A DNA stretch of 64,000 bases, taken from positions 55,012,841 through 55,076,840 of the forward strand of contig OX419762.1 in the NCBI GenBank assembly GCA_948567375.1, in the 5' to 3' direction. The DNA is from Lunularia cruciata (lineage: Eukaryota; Streptophyta; Marchantiopsida; Lunulariales; Lunulariaceae). Under the pieces are notes generated by a model. The model searched no databases and was not told where the DNA came from. It saw only the letters and a list, made by a program, of their open reading frames with translations. Made by a program: the position numbers and the translations under genes. Below, one piece after another: positions 32,780-45,949 of this stretch; position 1 is the first letter of the stretch; each line of letters opens with the position of its first letter.

Positions 32780-35168
32780 ATTCCTTTGGCAAACGTCACA
32801 CACACTTCACATTCAAATACACCTCTTATGATTATTGAGAATCAAATTCAAAAGAAGGAGCTTCAATTGTGGACACAAGCATAGATGGGGAGATTTCCAT
32901 GGAGGAAGATGAATCTAATTCTGATTAAGATGTGTATCCCTTGTGTGCAATAGATTTTCCACCTAAACTAGAGGTTTTGAAGGACCCAAATAAATTACTA
33001 TTGACACTCGAGAGACTTAATTGTAAACTTTTGTGTCTATGGGAGTAAGGAGGAGCACTTTGAGCACCTAATCAAGGTCTTGCAATGCTTGGATGAAGTA
33101 AATGCATCACTCAACCCAAAGAAGTCCATTTTTTATTGTGAAAAAGTTCTACTTTTGGGGCACATCATCTTCAAGGATGGGATAGTAGTTGATCTTGAGA
33201 TGGTGAAGAAAATATCAGACCTTCTATTCCCTTCAAGCTTGACAAAGTAACACCAATTCTTGGGGATGGCTAGGTACTATAGGAGGTTCATCTTCTCATT
33301 TTCCAAAAAGGCTTATGCATTGACCATCTACATGAAGAAGGGTGTAGAATATATGGTGATTTTGGAGGACAAGGAAGCTCTCAAAGCTTTTGAAGAGCTC
33401 AAGCAATCCCTTGTTTGAGCTCCAATTCTTGCTAAACCTAATTGGAGTAAGCCTTTCATCCTCTACATTAATGCTTCCAATGTAGCTATAGGATGCACTC
33501 TTTCTCAATTAGACCAAGATGGACATGATCATCCAATAGCTTATTGTGCTAGTAGGTGGATGGTCTCAGCAGAAAAGAACTACTCTGTCACAGAGAGAGA
33601 AGGGTTGGCACTGATCTTCGATATTAAGAAGTTTAGACACTACTCGATTGGAGGGAAAGCCACAATTATCACGGATCACAAGGCTTTAAAGTACATCTTT
33701 AAGAAGCCTTATGTTGAAGGGAAGCTAGCAAGGTGGATGATACTCTTGTCTGAATATGACTACACCATTAAGGATAGGCTAGGGAAGAAACATGCAAATT
33801 GTTATCTAGGGCCTATGATCATGATTGAGTTGAACTAGTGGATGATTACTTCTTGGATGAGGAGCTCATGGCAATCTCAATCACTCAAGAGGTTTCAATG
33901 GAGTACAAGGAGATTTTGGACTTGGTTACAAGAGGTAACTATCCAGAAGGGATGCATACTAGGGAGAGGAAGGCTCTTGCAACACAATCTAGACCTTACA
34001 CAATGGTGGAGGATATTATTTTTCACCAAGGAGCATATGGTCTACTTCAAAGAGCAATGGGTAAGGAAGAGTCTATCCTACTCATAAAGGAGTTTCATGA
34101 AGGTTTAGTATGAGGAGGACACTTTGGAAGAAACGTGACTTCCTTCAAGATTCTATGCAGGTTACCATTGGAGGAGGATTTTCAAGGATTGTCTTGATTA
34201 TTGAAAAACTTGTCATGTTTGTTAGGAATGATACTTCCACTCCCTCTCTTAGATCAATTCCATTGTGAGAGCCTTTTGAGAATTGGATAATTGACTTTTA
34301 TAGGTCCTCTCAATAGAACCCCAAGGAACAATTGATACATTGTGGTAGTTACTGATTACCTTACCAAGTGGGTTGGAGCTAGACCATTGAGGGACAAGAA
34401 TGAAGAAGAAGTTGGTAGATTTCTTTATGAATGCATAATCATTAGGTTTGGATTCCCTTTGGAGTTGGTTTATGATAGAGGAGGAGAGTTTACAAAAAAC
34501 ATTACTACAGCCATTCTATGGCACTTCTCTATCATACATAGAGTAACTACATCCTATAAGCCAAATTCCAATGGCTTGGTAGAGAGAACCAATCAGACCT
34601 TGTGCATGATGTTGGCCAAAGATGCAAAAATAAAGGGAGCTAAACATCAAGAGGATTTATGTTGTTTTGTGGGAGTGAGGACAACCATGAAGACTTCTAC
34701 TGGATATTCTCCATTTCAATTGGTATATGGTATTGAGTCTACCCTACCTATTCACTTTGATCTTCCTACCTTCCAAAGCAATTAAAAGAGATTGAAGAAA
34801 GCACAAGGAGGTGATATATAGAAGTCAAGGAAGAGCAATTGCTACGGTTCAAGTGGAGCAAGCCCAAAGGGAAAAAAAATGTGAGCTATGATAAGAAGCA
34901 AGTCAAGAAGTAGGTGGAGTTTTTCAAAGAAGGTGATTGAGTAGTGTTGTTTGATTCCATTTGATTCAAGAGAGTGCAAAAGACGTTTTTGCCATAGTAC
35001 TTTTGACCTTTCATAGTGAAGAAGGTGTGGGGAAATTACACCTATGATCTCAAGGAGTTGTGAAGAAGACACTTTGATAAGATTCACGATGATAAGTTGA
35101 AGATGTATCATAAAAGGTAGAGAGACCTTCACTTTGAGGACAAAGTGAAATCTTAGTTTAGGGGTAAA
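32780..35168 (+). pseudogene. pol remnant of A2 (RT part, RNase H, integrase)
   Basis: Colinear with A3 pol. RT is deleted from the linker to just after the palm motif (join near 33020). RNase H is recognisable, with LYINASNVAIGC (Asn at the first catalytic Asp position, as in A3) and the later VTDHKAL-type segment (ITDHKALKYIF). Integrase pieces are 33838-34113 and 34342-34785, with YDRGGEF at the second Asp and ERTNQTL at the Glu. Frameshifts and stops throughout. Confidence 0.8.
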
Positions 35169-35600
35169 TATAACATCTATTTGTGCATGTATGGGCTATT
35201 ATGATATTTATTTTGGTCTTCTAAATACTTGATATATATTATTTATACATAGATAAAGGATGGTTCTACATTAATCATGATTAACTAAAGTTAGTCATAA
35301 CTAAGATAGACAGGACTTTACTTTAGAGAAAGTGGAAAAGATGGGCACCACTATTTTGGATTCTAGTGCGTTTACTTGATATTATTCCTAGGTGTTTGGC
35401 TTTGAGGAAAGAATTGAGAACTCTTGGACGCACAAGGTAGCTGCAAATGAGAGGATGATGAGTACCATTGAATTCTCTAGTGAGCAATGGTTTGAGTCTT
35501 GGAGGAGTATGATGGAGTTGAGGTTATTTGCTTAGTCCATGGTGTGTTACCATAAAAGCCATCAAAGGTTCATCTTGAGTGAAAGACAGACCGGTGCACA
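35169..35600 (+). repeat. 3' LTR of A2, internally deleted
   Basis: Starts TATAACATC after a purine tract (TTTAGGGGTAAA) and ends CCGGTGCACA. Lacks ~240 bp in the middle, including the TATA region (join near 35437). Confidence 0.8.
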
Positions 35601-36468
35601 ATACTTTCTTCTTTGGGATCAAAATTCTTCTTCTCCTAACATTTTTCAACTCCCAACACATCTATATCCGCCATTCTCCTTCTAAGGCCAGATTCACTCC
35701 TTGAGGAATTTCTTCTTCAAGGGTGATACAATTTTCCATCACATCCCCTTTTGGTTGTAATGCAACTCCCTTAGCTAGAGTCTACACATACTTCATTGGA
35801 GGCTTTGGGCTGGGTGGCTAGGGACACTAGGTACCCACATGGCTAGAAGTCTTGCAATTTCCACAAAGTAGAATATACCCAATCTCCTGCCTTGGCTCAA
35901 GACCATTTGGGATCAATGGCTCATCAATCCATAATTATAACATGCTCTTGGCACCACATTCTAGGGTTTGTTCTGATTGAGTATTGGCATTTGTCATTGG
36001 GGAGCATTGTGTGTATGATTCCTTGGTCCATACCTCAGACCTTGGTATGGTGTGCTTGCTTGGGGTGGTACCTCTTGTTTTTGGTACACCACTTCTTCTT
36101 CCTTGTCCTGGTCCTAAGTTGGAACCCAATAAATGTGCTATACTATGAATGCAGTTCTAGCTGTCAAACACTCCGTGTTGGCATGACCCAACTTGCCACA
36201 CATAGTGCACCATACATTTGATCTTGCAAAAGAGGGGGGTTTTCCTCTGTCCTTCACCCCAATCATTTGAATCTTGAAATCCACAAACTTTATTATAAGA
36301 GTTTCCATATTTGTGTCTATCTTGTTGACACTTTTAGCTAGGGTCCGCAACATTTTCTTTTCTCCTCATCTTCTATTCTTCCTTGGTTTTTCATCTTCCT
36401 TTGATTTCAAGGAAGGACTTGACAAGGTAGAAGATTCATCTGAAGAAGGAGAGGTACTACAAGAGGCC
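35601..36468 (-). pseudogene. Nucleocapsid region of the B element interior
   Basis: Minus-strand gag end. 36353-36138 carries CTMCGKLGHANTEC, a CCHC zinc knuckle; a Gly/Arg/Thr-rich segment follows (36129-35935). It is contiguous, across A2, with the protease at 14095-13187. Across the B LTR at 36469-40278 it joins the gag at 41029-40613. The intervening ~300 bp have no further recognisable motif. Confidence 0.7.
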
Positions 36469-39400
36469 TGTGACAACCCGACAAATATCACTTTGCGGTA
36501 ATTGGGTAAGTAAAGTTTGTTCCCGTAGAGATACAATTAAGAAATATCCAAATACAAAGCAAAGTAACCAAATTAGTTCTTCTTGGTTGCATCTTTAATC
36601 TCTTAGATAGAAACTACACCCAAAAGAGAGTAACAAGCACTAACTTGCAATCTCGTCATGAATTAACACTCCTAATCACAAATCCATCTAATCTTTCTAA
36701 ATAATCTTGATTGTGATGATTCAGTCTCTCCCAAAAACTACTACTTCACTGCAAAGCACCTCTGCCTCAGAATTGTGTTCCACCCCTCCACTAAAGGCAC
36801 AACTTCCTTGATCAAAAAAATTTCACATCAACCTACAATGCACCCATAATTGCAAAATACTACCAACACTACAATTCCTCTTAGATTTTTCAAGGCATTG
36901 CTCCAATTGCACTTCACTCAAGATCAAACCCATAGAGTAAAGATCAAGGCTATGGAATCCATCATCCAACAAACACACAGACTTGCACTTCAAAATTCTC
37001 CTAACACTCACAAACACAACCACAGAGTTGATACTCAGAATTAAACTCAAGCAATGAGCACTACTTCATAGCACTTTGCTTTATCTATTCTCAAAATTAT
37101 CAGCACTGAACAACAACATATTTCAAATACCTCCTTTAAATAGGCAGAGCTCTTTAGAAGTTATCTAACTTCCTAAACTACTTCTAAACTACCTCTAATA
37201 ACCTGAAGATCCAAAATGACAATGCACTTCTTTATATCTGCCTTTCAAAATCTTGAAACTGTTTCTTAATCCAATCTGATGTCTACCTCTACTTTGGCTT
37301 CCAAACCTAAGAAAAACCCCCTTCATCTCCTGTACTTCATGTCTATCTAATTCTACTAAGTCCTTTGCTATTCCTACTATCTCTTCACTACAAACTAGAA
37401 TTGCACTAGTAAGTAACTTATCTAACTTGTTTTCTCCCAACCCACTCTTCTCTAAAGTGTCAAGTGTCAAATCTAAAAACACATGCACTCCTACTTTTTC
37501 CACCTTGGACCTCAGACACCTCATGGATCTACAAAGTCTCTCCAATTCTGAATGTACTAAGTCCAATCTAAGACACACATTGTCTTTTGCTTGTAATATC
37601 TTCCTATCTACTCGATCTCTTAAGCAAATCAACAACTAGTTCATTCATTGTCCTTTTCCTTCTTCTTCCTTGTTTCTTGCACTAAAAACTTTAATTTTCC
37701 GTCTTGCTTCCTCCAATTGGACTTCACACATTGTCCATAACATTACTTTCATTCTTATAACGACATGTTTGCTTGCATCTTGTCTTGGCGTCTGCAACTT
37801 CTCTCTCTCTGCTAATAATTCTTCACAATAAATCTTCACCTCATCTTCCAACTTGGCCTTTAGTGCTTCTTTCTCCTTCACTCTCTGCCTAAGCTATTCT
37901 TCCATTCCTCTGACCAACCCTTGCAATAGTTCTTCTTCTCTATCACGCATGCCAACTCTTGTTGCCAAGCCCGATCTTTCTTTATTGCATTGGCCTTCAA
38001 ACTTTCCAACTCTTGACCCATAACAGCAGCCATTGCTTTAAAATGTATCACTTCTATGTGTGTATCATGCACTTCTGCCCACAAGGCTTCAGACTTCACT
38101 AAATGCTCCTTCTGATCTTCTTCTTGCTTTGCCATGGCTTTGCCTCTCTTCGCAAAGTCCTTTGTTAAACTCTCAATCTCCTTTCTCCTCAGCTCTACAT
38201 CATTACAAAGCTCAACTTACTCATGATCTCCTCAAATCAACTTCCTTTTCAACTCCAAATTTTCATCACTCATATATCGTACTACTGCCAATTCATCCTT
38301 CACTCCCGAGTGATCTTGCTTCAATGCATCTTGCTTCTTTTGTAATTGTACTAGCAAAGGGCAAACCACCCGTGACAAGTACTCTACTCCATCCAAGATT
38401 TTGGATTTCTCAACATGCTTTGGCTCTTTGCTTCTACTTGCTTCTACTAGAGCTTTACTCTGAAGTTGTAATCTTCTAACTCTTAGAGGTTCTTCATCTG
38501 AATTGGCCTCCTCTTCTTCCACCGGACTCACATTACTTACTTCTGCTATTGCAATAGCAACACTTCTTTCCCCTCTCTTGCTCCGCTGAACTTCTGCCAT
38601 TGGCTCAACCTCCAGAGTTTCTTCTATTTCAACTAGATGGAACTCATGTTCTTCTTTCTCAGCATCATCTCCACCTTGTTGCTGAAATTCTACCTCACCT
38701 TCACTTCCATTGCTTGACTCTTCACTTTGAAATGTCAACTTTGGTTCTTCTTCTTCTTCTGAGTCTTCTTCCTTGTACTCAACTTCACCTTCCAACACTT
38801 TTGCTCTTGACAACTCATCAAGCACTACAACGTCTTGTCTTGGATTTACTTCCGCACATTCTTTGGCTTGACTGGCGACAAACTCTCCTCCGGATGACTT
38901 TGCTTCCTTGTCTTCAAAATGGTTGCTGCTACTAGTAGATATTTCCCTATGCATGCATAGTGCTCGTCACTACTTTAGATCTGTCAAATATACTACTATT
39001 CCTTGCCATCTGTAGTCTTTCATAAGTTGGGATGGAAATGCGACACCATCTTTCTTTGCTCAGACTCCTTCATCAAGTTCAATCCAAAGTAGAAATGGGC
39101 AGCAAATGGCACCATAGTGAGGCGCATCTTGCTTTCTCCAACACCACACCATCTATTGTGCTCTTTGTTGAAAATACTTTGCCCAATTCACTAGCGCACC
39201 TGCAAACATCTGGTGGAAGAAGAGCACCTGATGCTTCATCATATAAGTCATGCAATCGGGCTTGAAAAGTACCATCATTGCCCCAACAATGCTTTGCTTG
39301 ACTAGGTCTTAATAGGTATCCACTTTATACCCATTCTTTGTGTGTGGTGATGTAAAGGAATTTTGGGTCTCATTTGTCTCCTCCGTGGACTCTCCTTTTC

Positions 39401-40278
39401 CAAGAAATGTGGCCCCAGTTTCCTTACCAACTTCTCTCCCCAACACTAGTCTCCAATCCTCCTTTGTCCGTCAAGCCGGATTGCCTCTCTTTCCTTCACC
39501 CTCATATCCCTCACAATCACTCGAGGCTACTTCAGCCATGAACCCTGGAGAGCTCAAATTCCAATTCTATGCCAAAAAAGTGATCCAAAGTTTACTCATG
39601 ATTTCAATTTGAGCTATCATATCTAATCTTCAAATCACTAGATTTCTTACTACAAGCAATGGACTCTTCTTCTCACCCTTCTTTGGCATTGTGCAATCTC
39701 TAGTGCGTGGTTATTGAAAAATTATTCTACTGTCCCCTAGTGTTCAAATCCTCACTCCTTTAGCCTTGCTAAACATCAAACCCTCAATTAGCTTCTTTAC
39801 ATGCACTTGTTTAGGTCAACTACTTAGTGGCGTAGGATACTTGCAAGACATTCACAATCTCCTTGACAAAGTCCTGATTTTATAGTTCCTCGTTGATCCG
39901 CTATTCCTCTATCACTTGTCACTAAACCACACCCTTTTTGCATGAATTCCTCCTAGTGTTATACAGGTTTAGTAGTTTGCACCTTGTTTGCTGTTTCTTT
40001 GCATGTACTTTCTCGATTTGCCCCTACAAAGAGAAGTTATTACGCCATCTTTGCAGCGGGTTGATCACCCCAAGACAAAGTCCTCTTACTTCAGGTCTCT
40101 CTTGGCCGGTTCTGACCTAAGTACTTTTTTTTTTACTTCAAGTTATGTTACTTGAGGTTTCAACCTAAAGTCACCCATTCTTTGCATTCCATTCTAGTTG
40201 GGTTCAAAAAGACTTTGTCTCAAAACTTCTTCAAAACAACATAGAAACTAAAAAAATCAAAAAAATATGGGTACCACA
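36469..40278 (-). mobile_element. Giant lone LTR of family B (3810 bp)
   Basis: TGTGACAACCC at left and GGGTACCACA at right; on the minus strand TGTGGTACCC...GGTTGTCACA. Flanked by AGGCC (36464-36468) and AGGCT (40279-40283), a 5-bp duplication with one transition. Inserted in the gag region of the minus-strand B element, so a B LTR lies within another B element. A TATTTAAAGG box (complement near 37130) separates the coding part from R-U5. Confidence 0.9.
37262..39600 (-). pseudogene. LTR-encoded globular + coiled-coil protein, family B copy
   Basis: Minus strand. Globular remnants at ~39600-39000; acidic stretch and coiled-coil start in 38954-38232 (240 open codons, rich in E: KEEDSEEEEEPKLTFQSEES); coiled coil continues 38135-37645; C-terminal part 37635-37195 (LRDRVDRKILQAKDNVCLRL...). 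Colinear with 18767-21236. Several frameshifts. Unknown function. Confidence 0.65.
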
Positions 40279-41521
40279 AGGCTCTTAGTCTTGCTTTCTT
40301 TCCTTTCTTCTCTTGATTTCTTCAATTATTGGGCAAATGAGAGTGTGCCACCTTGTAATAGGTGACATGTTTGAGTACTTTGTCTAGGGAGGTTACATTC
40401 CTCTCCTTGGCAAATATCCAAATTTATGGTGATAATCCACCAAGGAACCAAGTAATAGCTTGCCAATTGAAGTAACTCACCATCTTGGATTGCTTTGGCA
40501 CTTGGTTTAGCAATGCCATGAACCACATAGAGAATTGTCTCAACTTCTAATTCTTGTGATCCAAATTATTGAGTGTGCCAAAGACACTCATATCATGATC
40601 AACTTCTCAGAATTATTCTTGAAAGTTATCTTGAAGTGCCATCCAATTGGTTGGTCTAAACCCCTTCTGAGTAACATGGGTATACCAACTCTGAGCTTTT
40701 TTTTTTAGCAAACTTGGGAAAAATTGCAGCCAATCTGCACAATTGTGTTTCTTGTTGGCAAAGGAAATAACTTCAAACTCCTCAATAAATTCATCAAACT
40801 CTTCATCACATTCAGTCCCCTTGTACTTTTTGTAAGCTTGTCTTGTAACATGGAAGGACTTCATGTTGAAGGTTTGATGGAAAGGTTGTTGAAGTACCAA
40901 ACTTGGTTGACCCAAGGTACTAGAAGGGAATTGTGCTTTGTAGTCAAGCCAAGGTTCCCAAGGTGCCAAATTCAACATTGGGTCTTTATCAAGAGGTACT
41001 TTAACCGGAGGTACTTTGACTTCAATCAAGTTTGAGGAGGAGGGTCAATATCATCAGATTTCTCTCCAAGATTCCAAAAAAACTATTAGAGGAATTGTAT
41101 GTAAGATTTATTAGCACTCTTCTTTTATCAAGATTTGTGTTATCTTTTCAGGAATCAAGTCTTTCAAATAACCGGCTTCCTTAGTAGTTTTGGGGGAAGT
41201 CGGTCAAATATGTCTCATATGTATGTTTGCTTGCATCTTTCTTTCTTTAAGGATGAAGGAGTGTAAAGTAGTCCTGCCACCCAACTTATTTTTTCTTTTG
41301 TTTGAGTTCTTGCAAGGCTTCTTGCACATCATGAAGAATTTGCAAGTCCAATGCCTCCTTCTCTGATTCTTTAGTAGTGAGTTGGCTCTTCTAGCATTCT
41401 TGTTCTTCACAATGAAAATTTCATTTACAAGCCCTCTCCTCCCACTATTCTCTTGATGCAAAAATTCATATTTGATGGACAATCAGCTTATGAAGCTATT
41501 CTTCTACTTCTAAGGTTTGTA
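40279..41521 (-). pseudogene. gag of the B element interior
   Basis: Best open part is 41029-40613. Core: DEEFDEFIEEFEVISFANKKH...WLQFFPSLLKKKAQSWYTHV, a Ty3/gypsy gag capsid signature. 41500-41030 is the leader after the primer-binding site. 40612-40279 continues the frame with stops until the inserted B LTR. Confidence 0.75.
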
Positions 41522-41539
41522 TTCCTAGCAACGGCGCCA
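41522..41539 (-). other. Primer-binding site (tRNA-Asp type) of the B element
   Basis: The minus strand reads TGGCGCCGTTGCTAGGAA. Its first 12 bases match the complement of the plant tRNA-Asp 3' end. It starts eight bases after the TGTCACA end of the B LTR at 41548. This adjacency proves that the ~3.7 kb B unit is an LTR. Confidence 0.85.
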
Positions 41540-42319
41540 AAAATTCATGTGACAACCTAACAACTATCACTTTTGCAATAGTTGATGAGTAATCATTTGT
41601 TCCCATTGAGATATTAGTCAAGAATGGTCAAATATGAAGTAAATAATAACAATGTAGTTCTTCTTGATATTATCTTTAGCCTCTTGGGTAGAAAAAACAC
41701 CCAAAGAGAGTAACAAGCACTTACAATCTTGTGATAATTAAATGTCACTAAGAATCACAATTCTTCAATTACTTTCCAATCCAATCTCAATTATGATGAT
41801 TCAATTGATTCAATGAAGGCCTTTACAACATCAAGTGACTTTGCCTTGGAACTGCATTCCATCCCTCCAATGAAGGTATAACCTCCTTAGTCAAAATGAC
41901 TTTGCATCAATCTAGTGCCTACAATCACAAATGATCAATACTACCAATACTACATTTCTTCATAGATCCATCAAGGCATTGCTATCTACTTAGGATCAAA
42001 ACACAAAAAGGGATATAAGAGCTGTAGAATCCAACATCCAACACACTTGGACTACAATCCAAATTTCTCCACATATTTGTAAACACTCATGCAAAACTAA
42101 TACTCAAATTAAGCTAAAAAGATGGGCATTGAGTTTAGCACTTTGCTTTACTCAACTTCAAAACTGAATATTGAATACAATGCATTGCAAGTGGCTACTT
42201 AAAATAGGCAGAGCACTCAACAATTATCAAAACTGTCTAAACTACCTAAGCCGCTCATTGACAATCTTTAGATATGAATCATTAGATTTCCAATTGCACT
42301 GCTTCAAATCTGAAAACTA

Positions 42320-45184
42320 TTACACTACTTCAACCTGAGTACTACCTCAACTTTGGCTTCTACACCTGAATGACCTAGAAGAGCCTCTTGCACTTCAGGT
42401 TCATCTATTACTTCTACATCTTCCTCTACTTTTGTCACTTCTTCAATCTAGATTAAGATTGAAGTCATTGATACACTAATTACTTTCTCTACTCTAACTT
42501 CTTCAATGAACTTGGGTAACTCACCAAAAGTCACTTGCACTCCAACCTTATCTTTGGTTTGGTTTTCTATACTTTCATTTAGTCTATTGTGAAGGTTATC
42601 TAAGTCTGATCTAACCAAGTCTAATATGAGACAAACATTATCTCCTACTTCAATCATTTTTCTATCTACTCTATCTTTGAGACAAATCAACTAATGGTGC
42701 AAGTTTATGTCCTTTGCCTCGTGCTTCCAAGTCGTTTGCACCAGCCATTTCAACTCATGCAAGTAAGATTCCTCCAACTGTACTGCAGCCTAGGTGTTCA
42801 ACATCATTTTCAATTTGATGATGATCTCCTCTATTGATCTCTACTCCTTTTGTGAGATTTGCTCACCTTGAGTCATATCCTCCTTCAACTCTCTCAAAGC
42901 ATCCTCAACTCCTGAGCATGCTTTGTCTCCATCATCTTATGCTTTTTAGTCTCATTCACAACCTGAGCCTCCGCGCTCTTGATCAGATCCTACAACCTCA
43001 CTCCTTCACAACCTCAGCTTGCCAATTCTCATTACTAGACCCAATCCTTCTTTGCTACAACTGATCTCAACTCCTCCAATGCTTGTTCATGTATCAGTGT
43101 TTTGATCTTAGAGTGCATCTCTTCAAATCGATATTCCTTCAATTTTTTGAGTCTTGCCTTTTGCTCCTTTAGCTCTTCCTTCTATCATTCCAAGAAATCT
43201 CTGTGCTTCTCAAAACTCCACTAAAAATCCTTCAAACTCTATAAATGAATCACTACATCAACCCTAATTACTTTGGCTTCCTCTTCACATTGGGAATGTG
43301 AGCCGCCCTGTCTCTCACTCAAGATGAACCTTTGATGGCTATTATGGTAGCGCACCATGGACTAAGAAGGCAAGGAACCCCAACTCCATCATACTCCTCC
43401 AAGGCTAACACTCCAAGACTCAAGACATTGCTCACTAGAGAACTCAATGAGAGAGAGATAGTTGCAAATGAAAGGATGATGAGTACCTCCTCACCCCTTG
43501 TTTATATACTTGGAAATAGTTACATACCAAAGTTACTCATTACTGGAGTAACTCAAGTTACTAGGCTAAAAGTCAAGTAAAGTCAAAAAGTAGAAAGGAA
43601 TATCCATTCACATGGGCGTATTCCCCTAAGCATGTGATCTTATCTTGACCCAACCACTAAGTCAAGGATTCCTTCACATGGGCTATCCTTGGACTAAAGA
43701 AAAATCCAAAACAAAAAGGCTTCCGGGCCCAAGAGTTCTCAACTCTTTCCTCAAAACCAAACACCTAGGAATAATACCAAGTCAACACACTAGAATCCAA
43801 AATAGTGGTGCTCATCCTTTCCACTTCCTCTAAATTAAGGTCCACTCTATCTTAGCTATGACTAAATTTAGCTAATCATGACTAGTGTAGAACCATCCTT
43901 TATCTCTATATAAATTATATCTCTCAAGTACTTGTAATACCAAGCTAAATATCAACATACCACACACATGCACAAATGGGTGTTACAAGTCACTGGCTCC
44001 TTCAACTAAAGAAATTCATACTCACTAAAGCTCATCCCTCACCTCCGTATGATCCTTCTTCATCTCCTTCATCTTCTCCCGCAAATGCACTAATAGGGGA
44101 CAAACTACGCTCAATAGATAGTTTATGGCTTGGAATGCATCCTTGTTGCCGGTGTTAGTAGACAACACATCTACTGGCGCCTTACCCCAAAGGCTCAATT
44201 CCTTATCTTCAATTTCTTTCAAGCTCTCTTCAACATCTTTTGCTTGACTTAGCCTGCACTTATAGATTGCAAACTCCTTCTCAATCTTATCCTTCTTTGG
44301 AACACCACTCTTGGTTCTTCCTCCCTCTGTTTGGAAATGTCATCTTTGGGTAATTCCAAGTAAGGGGTATTGCCTCCCTCAATATTGCTCAATTTCCACA
44401 TGGAACTCTCAATCCTCCTCCTCAACCACATCTTTGGCTGATTGTTGAACTTTGGGCTCACCTTCACTTTCAATGCTTGACTCTTTACTCTTCATAGAGA
44501 GCTCTTCTTCTTCAAAGTCCCCCATGTTGGACTTCACTTCCTCCTCCAACTTAGCTCACAATGTATCTTGGGTTCAACCTCCTAGTCGTCCTTCTCTTCA
44601 CCGGGGATACCATATCCTTGGTTCTACTTCTCTTCCTCAACTTGGGAATTGAAACTATCATTGTCTTTTCATGTCTGGTCCTAGCAAGGTACTCATCCCC
44701 ATCTTTGATTTCTGCCATGTATTTTTGGTCATCTTTGTTTGCATCTTGACAAAGACCCAAATGGCAATGTGACACCATCTTCTTCTTATTCTCTTCAAAA
44801 TTGAGCAAGTCCAAACTTAAGTAGAAATGCACTACAAAAGGTCAAAGTAGATGGGTTGCTATTGGTTTCTCCATTGCCAAATCATCTACCATGTTTGTGT
44901 ATAGAAACACTTTGCCCTATTCACAGTTTCTCTTGTAGACATCAAGTGAAAGAATATGGTTTGTTGCTTTGGTATATAGGTCATCCAATCTTGCTTCAAC
45001 ATTGCTATTACTGCCTTGATGATACTTTGCCTCATAGGCTCTCTATAAGTCTCTATTGTACACACATTATTTGTGCAAGGTGAACTAATTTTTTTCTTCA
45101 ACTCCTCAATTTCCTCTACAAAATCACACTTCTGATCAAAGGTGATTGATGTTGACTCTCTTACTTCTCTACTCAACACCAGTC
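42320..45184 (-). pseudogene. LTR-encoded coiled-coil protein, copy in the split 5' LTR
   Basis: Minus strand. The C-terminal part at ~42320-43290 is heavily decayed, with 42690-42448 the best piece (ICLKDRVDRKMIEVGDNVCLIL). The middle and globular parts are at 43990-45180 (44222-44025 coiled coil; 45179-44886 globular edge). Interrupted by the lone A LTR. The N-terminal end lies across the inserted B LTR at 60575-60700. Confidence 0.6.
43297..43987 (-). mobile_element. Lone LTR of family A, no target duplication
   Basis: 691 bp, TGTGAGCCGCC...GGGTGTTACA on the plus strand, the complement of a complete A LTR. The flanks GGGAA and AGTCA do not match. About 150 bp of the host B LTR are missing at the junction, so it arose by more than simple LTR-LTR recombination. 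Confidence 0.85.
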
Positions 45185-45949
45185 TATGACAACCTGGCTA
45201 GTATCACTTTTGCGGTAATCAATAACTAAATTTTGTTCTCATAGAAATATGAGTCAAGAATGGTCAAATACAAAGTAAATAGTAACACTTAGTTCTTCTT
45301 GGTTGTATCTTTAATCTCTCAAGTAGAAACCACACCCGAAAGAGAGTAACAAGCATTGACTTGCAATTTTGGCACAAATTAACACTCCATAATCACAACT
45401 CTATCAAATCTTTCCAAACAATTTTGATTGTGATGATTTACATTCTCTTGAAGAAGGCTTCTTCATTTCTTCATTGTGCTTTGCCTCAGAATTTTGTTCC
45501 ACCTCTCCACTTAAGGCACAACTTCCTTGATCAAAATTGCTTTGCATCAATCCCACAATATGCTCACCAATGCAGAATACTACAACACTACAATTCCTCA
45601 CGGATCTATCAAGGCATTCCTTTGATTACACTTCAATTAGGATCAAACACGTAGAATGAAGATCAGCGTGGTGGAATCCAACATCCAACAAGCACATTGA
45701 CTTGCACTTTGAAATTCTCCAGATACTCACAAACACACACACACAAGATTGATACTCAGGATTAAGTTGAAATGATGAGCACTACAATACAACACAACAT
45801 TGTGAATGCTTCCTTTAAATAGGCTAAGCACTTTGACTAAATAGCAAACTAAATATTGTATTATAACAACTCTACCAACATGAAGATCCAAAATGTCAAT
45901 GCACCTCTTCATATCTATCTCTTCAAATCGCAAAATTGTTACTACTCCA

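Larger units (their letters stand above)
14096..35600 (+). mobile_element. Ty3/gypsy element A2, degenerate, with three large nested insertions
   Basis: Family A copy inserted into the interior of the minus-strand B element, with ATAT (14092-14095) and ATAC (35601-35604) as a 4-bp duplication with one mismatch. 5' LTR 14096-14782. Interior pieces are 14783-14901, 16805-18413, 22038-22702 and 32780-35168. Its 3' LTR (35169-35600) has an internal deletion of ~240 bp. Insertions: B LTR 14902-16804, B LTR 18414-22037, family C 22703-32779. Coding traces: zinc-knuckle ORF (~17640-17995), gag start (~18225), an inverted segment (18316-18396), protease (22190-22531), part of RT/RNase H (33000-33830) and integrase (33838-34785). 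The RT palm motif is deleted near 33020. Confidence 0.85.
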
